From positions 1-64,000 of the forward strand of contig CAIVSY010000033.1 of assembly GCA_903908715.1 (NCBI GenBank): a stretch of 64,000 nucleotides of DNA, written 5' to 3'. This document shows positions 16,513 to 25,688 of the stretch, piece by piece. The position numbers and the translations under genes were made by a program. This DNA comes from an uncultured bacterium (GTDB lineage Bacteria > Verrucomicrobiota > Kiritimatiellia > CAIKKV01 > CAITUY01). Within the stretch, counting starts at the first letter, position 1. Each line of letters opens with the position of its first letter. The notes under the pieces were generated by a model, which did not search any database, had not been told where the DNA came from, and saw nothing but the letters and a program-made list of their open reading frames with translations.

Positions 16513-18976
16513 TCGTGGTCAGGCTGCTGGTTCCGGCGAGGACGAAGATCAGTATCGCGATCCAGAAAAGAGGCAGGATAATCCTGCGGAATCCGAGCAG
16601 GAGGAGTGTTGCCAGCAGCCAGACGCAGAGGAATGCGCCGGCTGCAAAAGTGGCGCGCGTGGAGCAGGCTGGGCTGTAATGCCAGAAGAGTACCATGCGG
16701 CTCCAGGGGGTGAACGGGGTTTTCATTCCGGCGGCATGTCCCCATGCGATGGAAAGATTCCGTCGGACATCCGGACGGGCCCCCTCGTAGCGCTCAGCGC
16801 GAAGGAGAGTCATTGCCGCTTCGCGGTGTTTCCCGGCCAGAAGCAGGGCGGTTCCCTGATTGAAGAACAAGTCACCATTCCGCGCGCCGGAGTCGACGAG
16901 TTTCTGGTAGATCGACGCCGCCTCCAGGAATTCTTCCGGCTGGCTGGCGGATAGCATTGCGGCATTGGCCTCATTCCAGAGGAATTCCCGGTTCGTGTCC
17001 TGCGCGCGGGTCGAAGTCGCGGAAGCCATTGACAGGGCCAGCAGGAGGGCGGTCATCGGGATGCCGGAACTCAGGCGCGACGGTTGCCGCAGGGCCTTTT
17101 CAACCGCATGCAAGACCCGGATCGATTCCGTGGGGTCGGGTCTTGCCGGTTCCGTTCCTGCGGAATGGAACGCACGGTCAAAGTGTTCCTGCAGGCGGTC
17201 CGCGAAAGCCGTTGCTGTCTCTATGGGGACCTTGTGCTTCAGCAGGGAGGCATGCGCCTCTGCGGGAGTCAGGCTGGCGGACGGGATCTGCAGCCGCATT
17301 CCGAGATACAAGCGGAAAGCGCGGCACGCGTTGGCGTCGAAATCGGTCCGGGCGCGGGCTGCGTTAACCAGTTTTCGCGTGGCGATGGACAGCGCACGCC
17401 GACTGCGAATCGATTGCAGGATGTGGTCGCGGCGTCGGAAGAGGAAGCGGATCATCAGGGCCAGGAAGAAAACCGCGGGGCCTGTGGCCATGGCGGCAAG
17501 CCGTATGATTCCCCCGCCAGGGAGGGAGCGGGTATCCGTACCGTTGCGGCCCATGCGCATCCCCGCGGGGGCCATGTCGGACTGCAGGGGTGCTCGTCCG
17601 CCGGCCGCGGTATTTGTGCTGCCGCCGATGACCTGGGAAACGGTGATTTCTGTGGATTGGCGGACCTTCAAGGGAATCGGCCTGGTGGCCACGACGCAGT
17701 ACTGGCGGTTTGATGTGTCATAGTATGTGACTTCAATGGGTGGAAGTTCGATGGAGCCCGGTTCACGCGGACGCAGAGTATAGCGGCAGACCAGTGTGCC
17801 GTCCTTCCGGGAAGTCTTGACGGTGTCGTCATACACCTCGAAGAGTGATACGAGGCTGGATTGCAGACCTAGCTTGGGTGGAAAGACATTCCGCATCTGT
17901 ACTGGGCCTGAGATGGAGAGCGTAAGGGTGAGCGGGTCCCCGACATTGCAGGTTTGAGCGTCGATGGCCGATTCCACGTTCAGGCCGCTGCCGATGGCGC
18001 CGATATAGGAGTCTGGTCGGTTCTGCTCCGGAGGCGGGATCACGCGGACGATGGCCGCCGGGCCGACGGCAAAGATGTCGCGCGCTTCCGCAGAGCCGTC
18101 CTCCCGGATGTTGGTTGGAATCCTGCCCTTGAAGAGGACGGGGCCAAAAGTATGAGTTGCCTCGTTCAGCGCGGTGTAGCGAATCGTAAGCGAATATTCC
18201 CAGCAGGGGTGTCCATCCGGATCGACCGATTCGCGATCCAGTTTGAAGCGGGCGGGTATGCGCTGTTGGGCCATGAGGGCGCTGAAGTCAAAGATGTCCG
18301 GCTGGATGGAAAAGTCGTTGATGGTGAAAGCCGCCTGATCGCGGTTCGCGAGGCGGTCATTTAGCAGGCGCTGGATATCCGGCCCGTCCAGACCCTCGGC
18401 GGGCTGGGGGGTTACGAAAGGCAGTTCCAGATGTGGAGGTTCACCGCGGAACAGGGGGTCGGTCCCGGCGAAGTTGCCCGGGAGTTTGCGAATGCGCACG
18501 GCGAACCGGATCTCGAACGGTTCATCGACGAGAACGGCATCGCGGGAGGGGGTAACGGAAACCGATACAATGTCCTGGGCCTCGATCCCGGTCACCTGGA
18601 TGGAGGGGCCCTCGCGGGTCAGGGTTTTCCCTCCGATGCGGGCGGTGACGGGACCGAGAACGAGGGTTCCCTGGCGGATCGGTGTCACCTTGTAATGGAA
18701 CGCCCTTCCGGTGAATCCTTCACGGCGCATCTGTCCGTTGACGATAACGATTGTCTGGTGGCTGATGTTCTGACTGCCCAGCAATTCCACGCTTGCGTTG
18801 GTGATCCGGGAGACGTCTGGCGGATCGGGTTCGGCGGAGCCGCCGACCTTGATCTCAAGGATCAGAGATTCACCCAGGTAGAGGTTCTCCCGGCTGGGTG
18901 ACAGGTCGAGTGTAGGTTCGGCAATGGACGGCAGGGCGAGGGATAGAAGAAACAGCAGGGTCGGGAGCCGCTTCAT
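16448..18976 (-). CDS. BatD-BatE fusion (oxygen-tolerance / stress envelope protein with TPR)
   Basis: The protein has 842 residues. A signal peptide (MKRLPTLLFLLSLALPSIA) is followed by the BatD domain with its repeated beta-sandwich segments (SRENLYLGESLILEIKVGG, DAVLVDEPFEIRFAVRI, CNVGDPLTLTLSISG). A membrane segment lies around residue 540. The C-terminal third has a second hydrophobic segment, then TPR-like repeats (EAASIYQKLVDSGARNGDLF, NQGTALLLAGKHREAAMTL), then two more membrane segments, as in BatE. The start at 18976 is one base after the stop of the upstream Bat gene. It is the last gene of the long minus-strand operon and its 3' end overlaps rnc tail-to-tail. Bat proteins are linked to oxygen or stress tolerance in Bacteroides and Leptospira, but their biochemistry is unsettled. 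Confidence 0.85.
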   Translation of the reverse strand: MKRLPTLLFLLSLALPSIAEPTLDLSPSRENLYLGESLILEIKVGGSAEPDPPDVSRITNASVELLGSQNISHQTIVIVNGQMRREGFTGRAFHYKVTPIRQGTLVLGPVTARIGGKTLTREGPSIQVTGIEAQDIVSVSVTPSRDAVLVDEPFEIRFAVRIRKLPGNFAGTDPLFRGEPPHLELPFVTPQPAEGLDGPDIQRLLNDRLANRDQAAFTINDFSIQPDIFDFSALMAQQRIPARFKLDRESVDPDGHPCWEYSLTIRYTALNEATHTFGPVLFKGRIPTNIREDGSAEARDIFAVGPAAIVRVIPPPEQNRPDSYIGAIGSGLNVESAIDAQTCNVGDPLTLTLSISGPVQMRNVFPPKLGLQSSLVSLFEVYDDTVKTSRKDGTLVCRYTLRPREPGSIELPPIEVTYYDTSNRQYCVVATRPIPLKVRQSTEITVSQVIGGSTNTAAGGRAPLQSDMAPAGMRMGRNGTDTRSLPGGGIIRLAAMATGPAVFFLALMIRFLFRRRDHILQSIRSRRALSIATRKLVNAARARTDFDANACRAFRLYLGMRLQIPSASLTPAEAHASLLKHKVPIETATAFADRLQEHFDRAFHSAGTEPARPDPTESIRVLHAVEKALRQPSRLSSGIPMTALLLALSMASATSTRAQDTNREFLWNEANAAMLSASQPEEFLEAASIYQKLVDSGARNGDLFFNQGTALLLAGKHREAAMTLLRAERYEGARPDVRRNLSIAWGHAAGMKTPFTPWSRMVLFWHYSPACSTRATFAAGAFLCVWLLATLLLLGFRRIILPLFWIAILIFVLAGTSSLTTIIQENRAPRPVSLRALPPVEP

Positions 18977-18977
18977 G

Positions 18978-21698
18978 TCACCAGTCCCTTTCGGCGGGTG
19001 ACATCGGGATCTGCCGGTCACGGTCCCGGATATCCTGTTCGTGTTCCTTCTCCCTCTGGCGGGCCTTTTCCAGTAATTGCCGGGCATTATCCTCGGACAT
19101 GCGGTCCTTATCGGGCCGTTCCTCGCGCGGCGGGTCCTTGGCTTGCTGATTCTCTTGCGGAGACTGTTGGTCCTGTGCTTGCGGCCGGGGCCGGGAGTTC
19201 TGCTGCTCCTTTGAGTCCGGCAGCTGCTGTGGCGAGGACTGCTTGGGAAGCATTTCTTCGATCTCCTTCAGGCGTGCATAGGCTTCCCGCTGGGGCGCAA
19301 GGGAGGCAGGCAGGTTCCCGGGGATCCGGCGCAGGGCTTCCTGCTGCTGTGCGGCGGCCTCTCCGGCCAGGGTTATGATCCGGGCGCGGGTTTCCGGGGT
19401 GATCAGTTTCTCCACCCGGTTGGATGCCGGAGCGTTGGTGGCGGCGGCCGGCGTGGGTGCGTCGAGGCCATCCGGCGGAACCTGTTGTTCAAAGCGAGTC
19501 AGGAAGAGGGAAGTCAGGTCGGCGGCTTCCTTCTGGTCCGCCTGCAGGCTTTCCGTGAGTTCCCGTTCTGGCTGGCCCGTGACGGCGAGCGCCTGGCGCA
19601 GGGTGTTGCTTTGGCGTTGGAGATCCTCGTGGAGCAGGGCGGGATAATTGGCGATGCCTTTCCAGAGGTGGTAGATACCGGATTCCGCCTCTTCGGAATT
19701 TCGAACCGAGGCCCGGTCCAGGTTCCGCATTTCCTCCGCCGACTCTTTCATGCGGTCGCGCAGGGACTCCACAAAGGCGTTCAGGACTGCGAGCTGCTGC
19801 TGGGGCGAGGGTGCGTTTGAGGGCGCCGTTTGTGCCGGCGCCTGCGAAAGGGCCTGCGCGATTTTTCCCTTCAGGGGGATGAGTAGATTGGCGTTGGCTT
19901 CCTGGGCGGAAGCGAGCGACTCGAGGTCGGTAATGAGGGCCGGGGTAGTGTTGGAAAAGGCGGTCGAGAGGTCCTGCCGGAGTTTCCGCTGTTCCGCCAG
20001 CATATCTCCCGCGAGTTGATCGGGTGGTGTCTGGCCGTAGCGGGCCATCAGCCCTGCGATCAGCGCCTGGGTTTCCGCCTGCGGCAGGGAGTTGGCCACC
20101 ACGGAAAGGTTGTGGCGGCCCTCCTGCATTTCCGGCGAGAGTTTCAGGGCCTGCTGGAAGGCGGCGGCGGCCTGCCGGATCTGACGGACCCGCTGTTCGG
20201 CGGCGGCGGGATCCATCGACTCCGCCGCGGGAGCGCTTGTCACAGCGGATTGAGCGAGGCTGTAGCCGAGGTTATAGGCGGCGGCGGAAGCCTGTGGCTG
20301 ATGTTCCTCGCCGACGGAGCGGAAAGTGTCGGCGGCGGCCTCGTGTTCGCCAGCCTTCAGATGGGCGCAACCGGCGTTGAAGAGCCAGGTGTCACGATGG
20401 GCGGCGGACTGCGCGGCAGCCTTGTAGGCGGCGGCCGATTCACCATATCGGCCCCGCAGGTATAATCCCTGTGCCATACGGGCTCCGCGGCGTCCCGGCT
20501 GAATCCGGGTGGCCAAAGGGGCGGGAGCCTGCGAGGATTGTGCGGGGGGAATGGCCTGTTCCGCGGCTTGCGTGGTCAGACATCCGGAACCTGTCAGGAG
20601 GCAAACGAGCGCCAGTTTACGGAGACCGCTGGCGGGTGGGGTGAGGTCCCGGGTCTTGGGCGTATCGGTGCCGATCGCTGTTTTGGTGAACTTCACGGTC
20701 GTGGCGATGCGACCGCGGCTCAGGAAGGCTGTGGCAAAGAAGAAGAGCAGGGCGGCGCACAGGAACAGTTGGTAGCGCTCAATGAATCGGCGCTGGAGGG
20801 ACTCCTCCTGTTCACGGGCGTTGATCCGGCTCAGGTGATCGCGATAGAGGTTGCCCAGTTTGACATTTGCCATTCCCACCGGCACATAGGCGCCGCCGGT
20901 ACGGGTTGCCACATCGCTCAGGAGTTCGTGGTTCAGCCTGGAGAGGACTTCCGTTCCCTGGTAGGTCAACACGGCCCTCTTGTCCCCCTCGGCGGGGACA
21001 CGGGCGCCATCGGAACTGCCGAAGCCGACGGTGAAGATGGCGACATTCTGTTCCCTGGCCTTCCGGATGGCTGGTTCCAGGCGGCCTGCGAGGTCTTCGC
21101 CGTCCGATACGAGAACGATGGCGCGGTGTGAGCCTGCATCCCCTTGGAAGGTGGCGAGGGCCTCTGTAATGGCGTCGCCAATGCTGGTTTCGCCGCGGGG
21201 GGCGGAGTGGGGTCCCGCGCCCTCGAGAGCCTGCGTGAAGAATCCGTAGTCCGTGGTCAGGGGGCAGAGAAGGACAGGCCGGCCGCGGAAGGCGATCAAA
21301 CCCACGCGGTCGCCGCGCAGTTGCTTCACCAGGTCAACGAGGTCGACCTTGGCCCGTCCCAGGCGGCTGGGGTGGACATCATTAGCCAGCATGGATCGGG
21401 AGACGTCCAGGGCGATCAGCAGGTCGCGGCCTTTCTGATAGACGGTTTCCTCCCGCATACCCCATTGAGGGCGGGCCGCGGCCAGAAGTGCCAGGAGCAG
21501 GCCGGTGAGAAAGAGGATCATCTGCCAGAGCCTGCGAGCCGGCTGAACGACCGGCGCCAGACGCTCGGCCATGGCGGCTGAAACCAGTCCGCAGGCTGGA
21601 TTGGTGCGGCGGTTGATGGTCATATGCCAGACCAGTCCGGCAGCAGGCACCAGCCACAGCAGGTACAGCACCCACGGGTATTGGAATTGCAGGTTCAT
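18978..21698 (-). CDS. BatB-BatC fusion (VWA domain plus TPR)
   Basis: The protein has about 906 residues. The N-terminal third is a membrane-anchored von Willebrand A protein: helices near residues 5-22 and 55-75, then the MIDAS motif DVSRS (in ALDVSRSMLAN), IAFRGRPVLLCPLT and VLVSDGEDLAG, then a third helix (LFLCAALLFFFATAFL). A second signal-like segment ending in LLTGSGC begins a TPR region (QGLYLRGRYGESAAAYKAAA, NAGCAHLKAGEHEAAADTF) like BatC. The last 150 residues are a charged Gln/Pro/Glu-rich coiled region. The ATG at 21698 follows the batA stop by seven bases; a TTG at 21713 would overlap it. The fusion implies that the VWA and TPR parts act together on the periplasmic face. Confidence 0.85.
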   Translation of the reverse strand: MNLQFQYPWVLYLLWLVPAAGLVWHMTINRRTNPACGLVSAAMAERLAPVVQPARRLWQMILFLTGLLLALLAAARPQWGMREETVYQKGRDLLIALDVSRSMLANDVHPSRLGRAKVDLVDLVKQLRGDRVGLIAFRGRPVLLCPLTTDYGFFTQALEGAGPHSAPRGETSIGDAITEALATFQGDAGSHRAIVLVSDGEDLAGRLEPAIRKAREQNVAIFTVGFGSSDGARVPAEGDKRAVLTYQGTEVLSRLNHELLSDVATRTGGAYVPVGMANVKLGNLYRDHLSRINAREQEESLQRRFIERYQLFLCAALLFFFATAFLSRGRIATTVKFTKTAIGTDTPKTRDLTPPASGLRKLALVCLLTGSGCLTTQAAEQAIPPAQSSQAPAPLATRIQPGRRGARMAQGLYLRGRYGESAAAYKAAAQSAAHRDTWLFNAGCAHLKAGEHEAAADTFRSVGEEHQPQASAAAYNLGYSLAQSAVTSAPAAESMDPAAAEQRVRQIRQAAAAFQQALKLSPEMQEGRHNLSVVANSLPQAETQALIAGLMARYGQTPPDQLAGDMLAEQRKLRQDLSTAFSNTTPALITDLESLASAQEANANLLIPLKGKIAQALSQAPAQTAPSNAPSPQQQLAVLNAFVESLRDRMKESAEEMRNLDRASVRNSEEAESGIYHLWKGIANYPALLHEDLQRQSNTLRQALAVTGQPERELTESLQADQKEAADLTSLFLTRFEQQVPPDGLDAPTPAAATNAPASNRVEKLITPETRARIITLAGEAAAQQQEALRRIPGNLPASLAPQREAYARLKEIEEMLPKQSSPQQLPDSKEQQNSRPRPQAQDQQSPQENQQAKDPPREERPDKDRMSEDNARQLLEKARQREKEHEQDIRDRDRQIPMSPAERDW

Positions 21699-21705
21699 AG
21701 GGTGT

Positions 21706-22737
21706 TCAGACAACGTTCCGTGTCAGCCAGGTATTCAAAACCGCACCCGCCAGCAGGAGGATCAGTCCCGGCAGAAGGAAGCGGAGGAAATGCTCGTCAT
21801 ACTTGTTGTATTGCTCGATATCGATCGTGGTACGCTCCAGTTTGCTGATGGTTTGCAGGACTCGTTCCAGGCCGCGGGTGTCCTTGACGTTGAAGTACTG
21901 GCCGCCTGTTGTGGTTGCGATCGATCGCAGGAGATCCTCGTCCAGGCGTACTTCGCCGTATCGGATCACTTCACGCCCGAAGTTGTCCCGCACGGAGAAA
22001 GGAGCTTGCGTATTCGAGCCGACGCCGATGGTGTAGACCTTGATTCCGAGCGTCTTTGCCGCCTTGGCGGCCTCTTCGGGCTTGATGATGCCGGTATTGG
22101 ATTCGCCGTCTGAGAGCAGCACGAGGATACGGGACTTGAGGGTGTTGTTTTCAAAGCGGGCACAGCCTGTGGCGAGGGCGTCGCCAATGGCCGTCAGCAT
22201 TTCCTCCTGGTTCAGCAGGCGCCCGTCGGGGCTGAAGACATTGCGGGCGGTTTCGACACCTTTCAGACTGTGCAGAAGAGCGGTGTGGTCCAGGGTCAGG
22301 GGGACACGGCTGGAAGCGAATCCACCGAACGTGACCAGTCCGATCAAGTCCGACGGGCGGTTCCGCACGAATTCCGCGAAGGTTTCCTTTACGACATCCA
22401 GGCGGGTTCGTGTGGAGGTGGGCGTGGAGAAATCCAATGCCTGCATGGAGCCGGAACAGTCCACCACCATCTGGATTCCTATCGCGTCCGACCGGCGCAG
22501 GGTCTGGGAGAAGACCGTCTGCGGGCGGGCAAGGGCCAGGATCAGGAGGGCTGATCCCGCGAGGAACAGGACGGGGCCTGCCGGGCGAAGGAATATGCGC
22601 CAGGTCCTGCGCTGAGCGGGGATCCTGTGGAACGGGGCAAACAACAAAGCCTGCCGGACCCTGCGCCGGTAGATGAACCAGGACGCGACGGCCCACGGGA
22701 TCAGGAGCAGCAGAAAGTATGGACTTCCGAATCGCAT
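21706..22737 (-). CDS. BatA-like VWA-domain membrane protein
   Basis: The protein has 343 residues. Two N-terminal membrane segments (YFLLLLIPWAVASWFIY and AGPVLFLAGSALLILALA) precede a VWA domain with a complete MIDAS: DCSGSMQALD, a Thr/Asp region GLVTFGGFASSRVPLTLD, and VLLSDGESNTG. A C-terminal helix (FLLPGLILLLAGAVLN) re-anchors it. VWA domains bind partner proteins through a divalent metal. With the adjacent second VWA gene it should form the membrane platform for the MoxR ATPase encoded upstream in the operon. It starts ten bases after the preceding gene. Confidence 0.9.
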   Translation of the reverse strand: MRFGSPYFLLLLIPWAVASWFIYRRRVRQALLFAPFHRIPAQRRTWRIFLRPAGPVLFLAGSALLILALARPQTVFSQTLRRSDAIGIQMVVDCSGSMQALDFSTPTSTRTRLDVVKETFAEFVRNRPSDLIGLVTFGGFASSRVPLTLDHTALLHSLKGVETARNVFSPDGRLLNQEEMLTAIGDALATGCARFENNTLKSRILVLLSDGESNTGIIKPEEAAKAAKTLGIKVYTIGVGSNTQAPFSVRDNFGREVIRYGEVRLDEDLLRSIATTTGGQYFNVKDTRGLERVLQTISKLERTTIDIEQYNKYDEHFLRFLLPGLILLLAGAVLNTWLTRNVV

Positions 22738-22747
22738 AAGGATGGGT

Positions 22748-23776
22748 TTATCCGGTAGTGGCAGATGACGAACGGGTTGGTGCTGTCCGAGACGCCGGCG
22801 GGGGTGTGGCGGCGTCGGTTTCGATATAGTTCCGGGCCGTGGCGGTGGCCTGTTCCACGGTAGAGCGTTCCGGGTGGAACGCCGCGTACTTCACAAGGTC
22901 GGCCGCGCCGAGGAAAAGGCGGAGGCGGTTGACCACCTCGCCGGGGAAACGTGAATCGCGGCTGACGGCGGAAAGGAATTCCTCGGTCGTCTGTTCCGGC
23001 GCCCGGATGGAATGAGCCCGTTCGATGTAGCAGCGCACGATCATAGTCAGTTCGAAGTAGAACTCCTTGACCTTGTCCTTTTCCACCAATTTTCTCTGGA
23101 GCAGTTCGGCCAGTTCAAACAGCGCTCGTTCCCGTGGCGACATCCTTTTCAGCTGGATGGCCCGGTGTGCGCGGCGCAGGAGGCGCCAGGCGAGAGAGAG
23201 GAGGGCGGCGGCAAGGAGGGTGGCGGCCAGGTAAGCCAGCCAGGTCGCGGGGTCGGGGTAGACATGGAAAGGGCCTTTGGGGGCCGCCAGGGATGCGGGC
23301 GGATCCTTCATGAGCGGCTCGATCTCGAGCAGCACGGGCCGGGTCGGGAACCACTGTTCCCTGCGATCACCGAACCGTGACCAGGTGATGGCCATCGGAG
23401 CGATGCGATAGCGGGCGGCGGCCTTCGGTGTCAGGCGGACATGTCGTTCCAGGACCATACGGCCGTCGCGGGTCCGGGGCTGGCTGTCGTATGCCCGGGC
23501 AACGAGGAAACCCTCTGCCCGGCTTTCGATTGCCGGCAGGGTGACCACCGAGTTGGACGGCGCCGATACCCGCAGGTTGAGGAGCAGGTCGCGATCCAGG
23601 CGGACCGTTGGCGGGGTGAAGGTCAGGGTTACGGTCACGGGGCCGGACGACGACTCCTCGACGCGCGATGCGCGGGAGGAGGCGGGCTCCGGTGCGGCGG
23701 GGCTGCGATTGCAGCCGGCGGCCAGGCTGACGGCCAAAGGCAGGGCCAGGCAGGTTATCCAGGCGTGCAAGTTCAT
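22748..23776 (-). CDS. Bat-operon lipoprotein (DUF4381/BatD-like)
   Basis: The protein has 342 residues. The N-terminus is a lipoprotein signal ending in the lipobox LAAGC (Cys22). A periplasmic beta-sandwich follows (TLTFTPPTVRLDRDLLLNLRV), then one membrane helix near residues 178-200 (WLAYLAATLLAAALLSLAW), then a helical cytoplasmic tail with LVEKDKVKEFYFELTMIVR. Proteins of this layout commonly sit between the DUF58 and VWA genes of MoxR operons. The start overlaps the DUF58 stop by four bases (ATGA). It probably contributes to the membrane complex; no enzymatic motif is present. The family assignment is by layout and position. Confidence 0.65.
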   Translation of the reverse strand: MNLHAWITCLALPLAVSLAAGCNRSPAAPEPASSRASRVEESSSGPVTVTLTFTPPTVRLDRDLLLNLRVSAPSNSVVTLPAIESRAEGFLVARAYDSQPRTRDGRMVLERHVRLTPKAAARYRIAPMAITWSRFGDRREQWFPTRPVLLEIEPLMKDPPASLAAPKGPFHVYPDPATWLAYLAATLLAAALLSLAWRLLRRAHRAIQLKRMSPRERALFELAELLQRKLVEKDKVKEFYFELTMIVRCYIERAHSIRAPEQTTEEFLSAVSRDSRFPGEVVNRLRLFLGAADLVKYAAFHPERSTVEQATATARNYIETDAATPPPASRTAPTRSSSATTG

Positions 23777-24663
23777 CCTCGTGGTATCCGGCTTTGGCGT
23801 TGACGGAACAATTTATGCACATCCTCCATGAAAGGTCGCTCTGTGGAGAGGAATAGGGCGTCGATCTTGAGTTTCCGGAAGGAGCGCCGGAGCGAGACCT
23901 CCTCAATTTCAGCGGCGGTGCGGAACGCGTCGCGCAGTGAGCGCGAGGAAGTGTCGAGGAGTACAAGTTCGCCCGACTCGGGATCCTGTATCTCCACGAT
24001 TCCGGCCTGGGGCAGTTCCCGCTCGCGCGGGTCGTCGATAGCGCAGCAGATCACGTCGTGATGACGTGCGGTGACTCGCAGTTCCCGCTCATAACCAGAG
24101 GTCATGAAGTCGGAGAGGATGAACACCACAGCCCGCTTCTTCTGGGCCTGGTTCAGGAACCGGAGTGCGGCCGTGAGATCCGTGCCCCGGCGGGTTTCCT
24201 CGGCGGCAAGGACCTCGCGCACCAGGCGCATGGCGGCGGTGCGGCCCTTGCGGGGAGGAATCGACTTCTCGATCCGGTCACTGAAAAGGATCAGACCGAT
24301 CTTGTCCTGGTTCTTGATGGCCGAAAGCGCCAGGAGGCAGGTGATTTCCGCGGCCACCTCGGCCTTCGAGCGCGCCACGGAACCGAACGACTGCGAGCCC
24401 GAGACGTCGACCAGGAAGAGGATGGTCAGTTCCCGTTCCTCGCAGAACCGCTTGACGAACGGGTGTCCCATCCTGGCGGTCACGTTCCAGTCGATGGAGC
24501 GGATGTCATCCCCCGGCGTGTACTCGCGCACCTCGTCGAACTCGATCCCGTGCCCCTTGAACACGCTGTGGTATTCGCCTGACAGGTGCTCATCGACGAG
24601 GCGGTTGGTGACCACGCGGATCTTCCCGACCTGCTTCATCAACTCTTTGACATCGACTGGCAT
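23773..24663 (-). CDS. DUF58 domain protein (MoxR-associated, VWA-like)
   Basis: The protein has 296 residues with the DUF58 hallmark GIEFDEVREYTPGDDIRSID (about residues 39-58), followed by NVTARMGHPFVKRFCEERE. A degenerate VWA core follows: LVDVSGSQSFGS keeps the DxSxS metal motif, and ILSDFMTSGYE marks the later strand. It is predicted to be soluble. DUF58 proteins are nearly always encoded next to MoxR ATPases and are thought to link them to membrane VWA proteins, and that is the arrangement here: moxR lies 24 bases upstream and the lipoprotein gene overlaps downstream. Confidence 0.92.
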   Translation of the reverse strand: MPVDVKELMKQVGKIRVVTNRLVDEHLSGEYHSVFKGHGIEFDEVREYTPGDDIRSIDWNVTARMGHPFVKRFCEERELTILFLVDVSGSQSFGSVARSKAEVAAEITCLLALSAIKNQDKIGLILFSDRIEKSIPPRKGRTAAMRLVREVLAAEETRRGTDLTAALRFLNQAQKKRAVVFILSDFMTSGYERELRVTARHHDVICCAIDDPRERELPQAGIVEIQDPESGELVLLDTSSRSLRDAFRTAAEIEEVSLRRSFRKLKIDALFLSTERPFMEDVHKLFRQRQSRIPRG

Positions 24664-24687
24664 GGTTGGACAGGGAATCGGGGATGG

Positions 24688-25680
24688 TTACGGGACGGGG
24701 ATTTCCCCGAGGATCCTGGCGAGGATGTCCTCGCTCCGCTGTTCCTCGGCCTCGGCCTCATAGGTGAGTATGACGCGGTGGCGGAGGACATCATAGGCGA
24801 TCTCCTTGATGTCCTGGGGTGTGGCATACGCGCGGCCGTGAAGCAGGGCATTGGCGCGGGCGCACAGGTTCAGGTAGATGCTCGCGCGGGGTGAGGCGCC
24901 ATACTGGATGTGATGGTCGATATCCAGCTTGTAAGCAGACGGCTTGCGGGTGGCGAAGACGATATCCAGGATATAGTCACCGACCTTCTCGTCGCAGTAG
25001 ACCTGGTCCAGCGTGTTGCGGAGCAGGATCAATTGTTCGGCTGTCATGACCGGCGACAGGGTGATGTCGTTCTTCCGGGCGAACCGGTTCATGATGCGCC
25101 GCTCGTCGTCCTTGGAGGGGTAATCGAGGCGGCATTTCAGCATGAAGCGGTCGATTTGCGCTTCCGGCAGGGGGTAGGTGCCTTCCTGCTCGATCGGGTT
25201 TTGGGTGGCCATGACGAGGAAGGGTTCCGGCAGGGGGTAGGTCTTGTCGCCGATGGTGACCTGTCTTTCCTGCATCGCTTCCAGAAGCGCGGATTGTACC
25301 TTGGCGGGGGCACGGTTGATTTCATCCGCGAGGAGGATATTGGTGAAGACCGGTCCGAGGCGCGGGGTAAAGGTGCCTTCCCTGGGATTGTAGACCATGG
25401 TGCCGATCACATCGGCGGGCAGAAGGTCCGGTGTGAAACTGATTCGCTGGAATTTCAGCCCGAGTGTCTGTGCGAGTGTTTTGACGGCCGTGGTTTTGGC
25501 AAGACCCGGGACGCCCTCAAGCAGGATATGCCCGTTGGCAATCAAGGCGATCATCATACGGTCGAGGAGATGTTCCTGGCCGACCAGGATCTTGGCGACC
25601 TCGCGGCGGACATTATCGATGAGTGTTTTCTGCTGGGTGATCTGCTGGGTTGCGGCGGCGAGCGAGTTTTCCATAGTCAT
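24688..25680 (-). CDS. MoxR-family AAA+ ATPase
   Basis: The protein has 330 residues. Walker A is GVPGLAKT and Walker B is LLADEINRAP. The region ALLEAMQERQVTIGDKTYPL followed by VMATQNPIEQEGTYPLPEAQ is the MoxR signature, including sensor 1. MoxR ATPases are chaperone-like motors that help mature or insert partners into complexes, usually working with VWA proteins, several of which are encoded directly downstream. A clear ribosome binding site (AGGAAAGGAA) precedes the ATG at 25680. Confidence 0.95.
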   Translation of the reverse strand: MTMENSLAAATQQITQQKTLIDNVRREVAKILVGQEHLLDRMMIALIANGHILLEGVPGLAKTTAVKTLAQTLGLKFQRISFTPDLLPADVIGTMVYNPREGTFTPRLGPVFTNILLADEINRAPAKVQSALLEAMQERQVTIGDKTYPLPEPFLVMATQNPIEQEGTYPLPEAQIDRFMLKCRLDYPSKDDERRIMNRFARKNDITLSPVMTAEQLILLRNTLDQVYCDEKVGDYILDIVFATRKPSAYKLDIDHHIQYGASPRASIYLNLCARANALLHGRAYATPQDIKEIAYDVLRHRVILTYEAEAEEQRSEDILARILGEIPVP

Positions 25681-25688
25681 TTCCTTTC

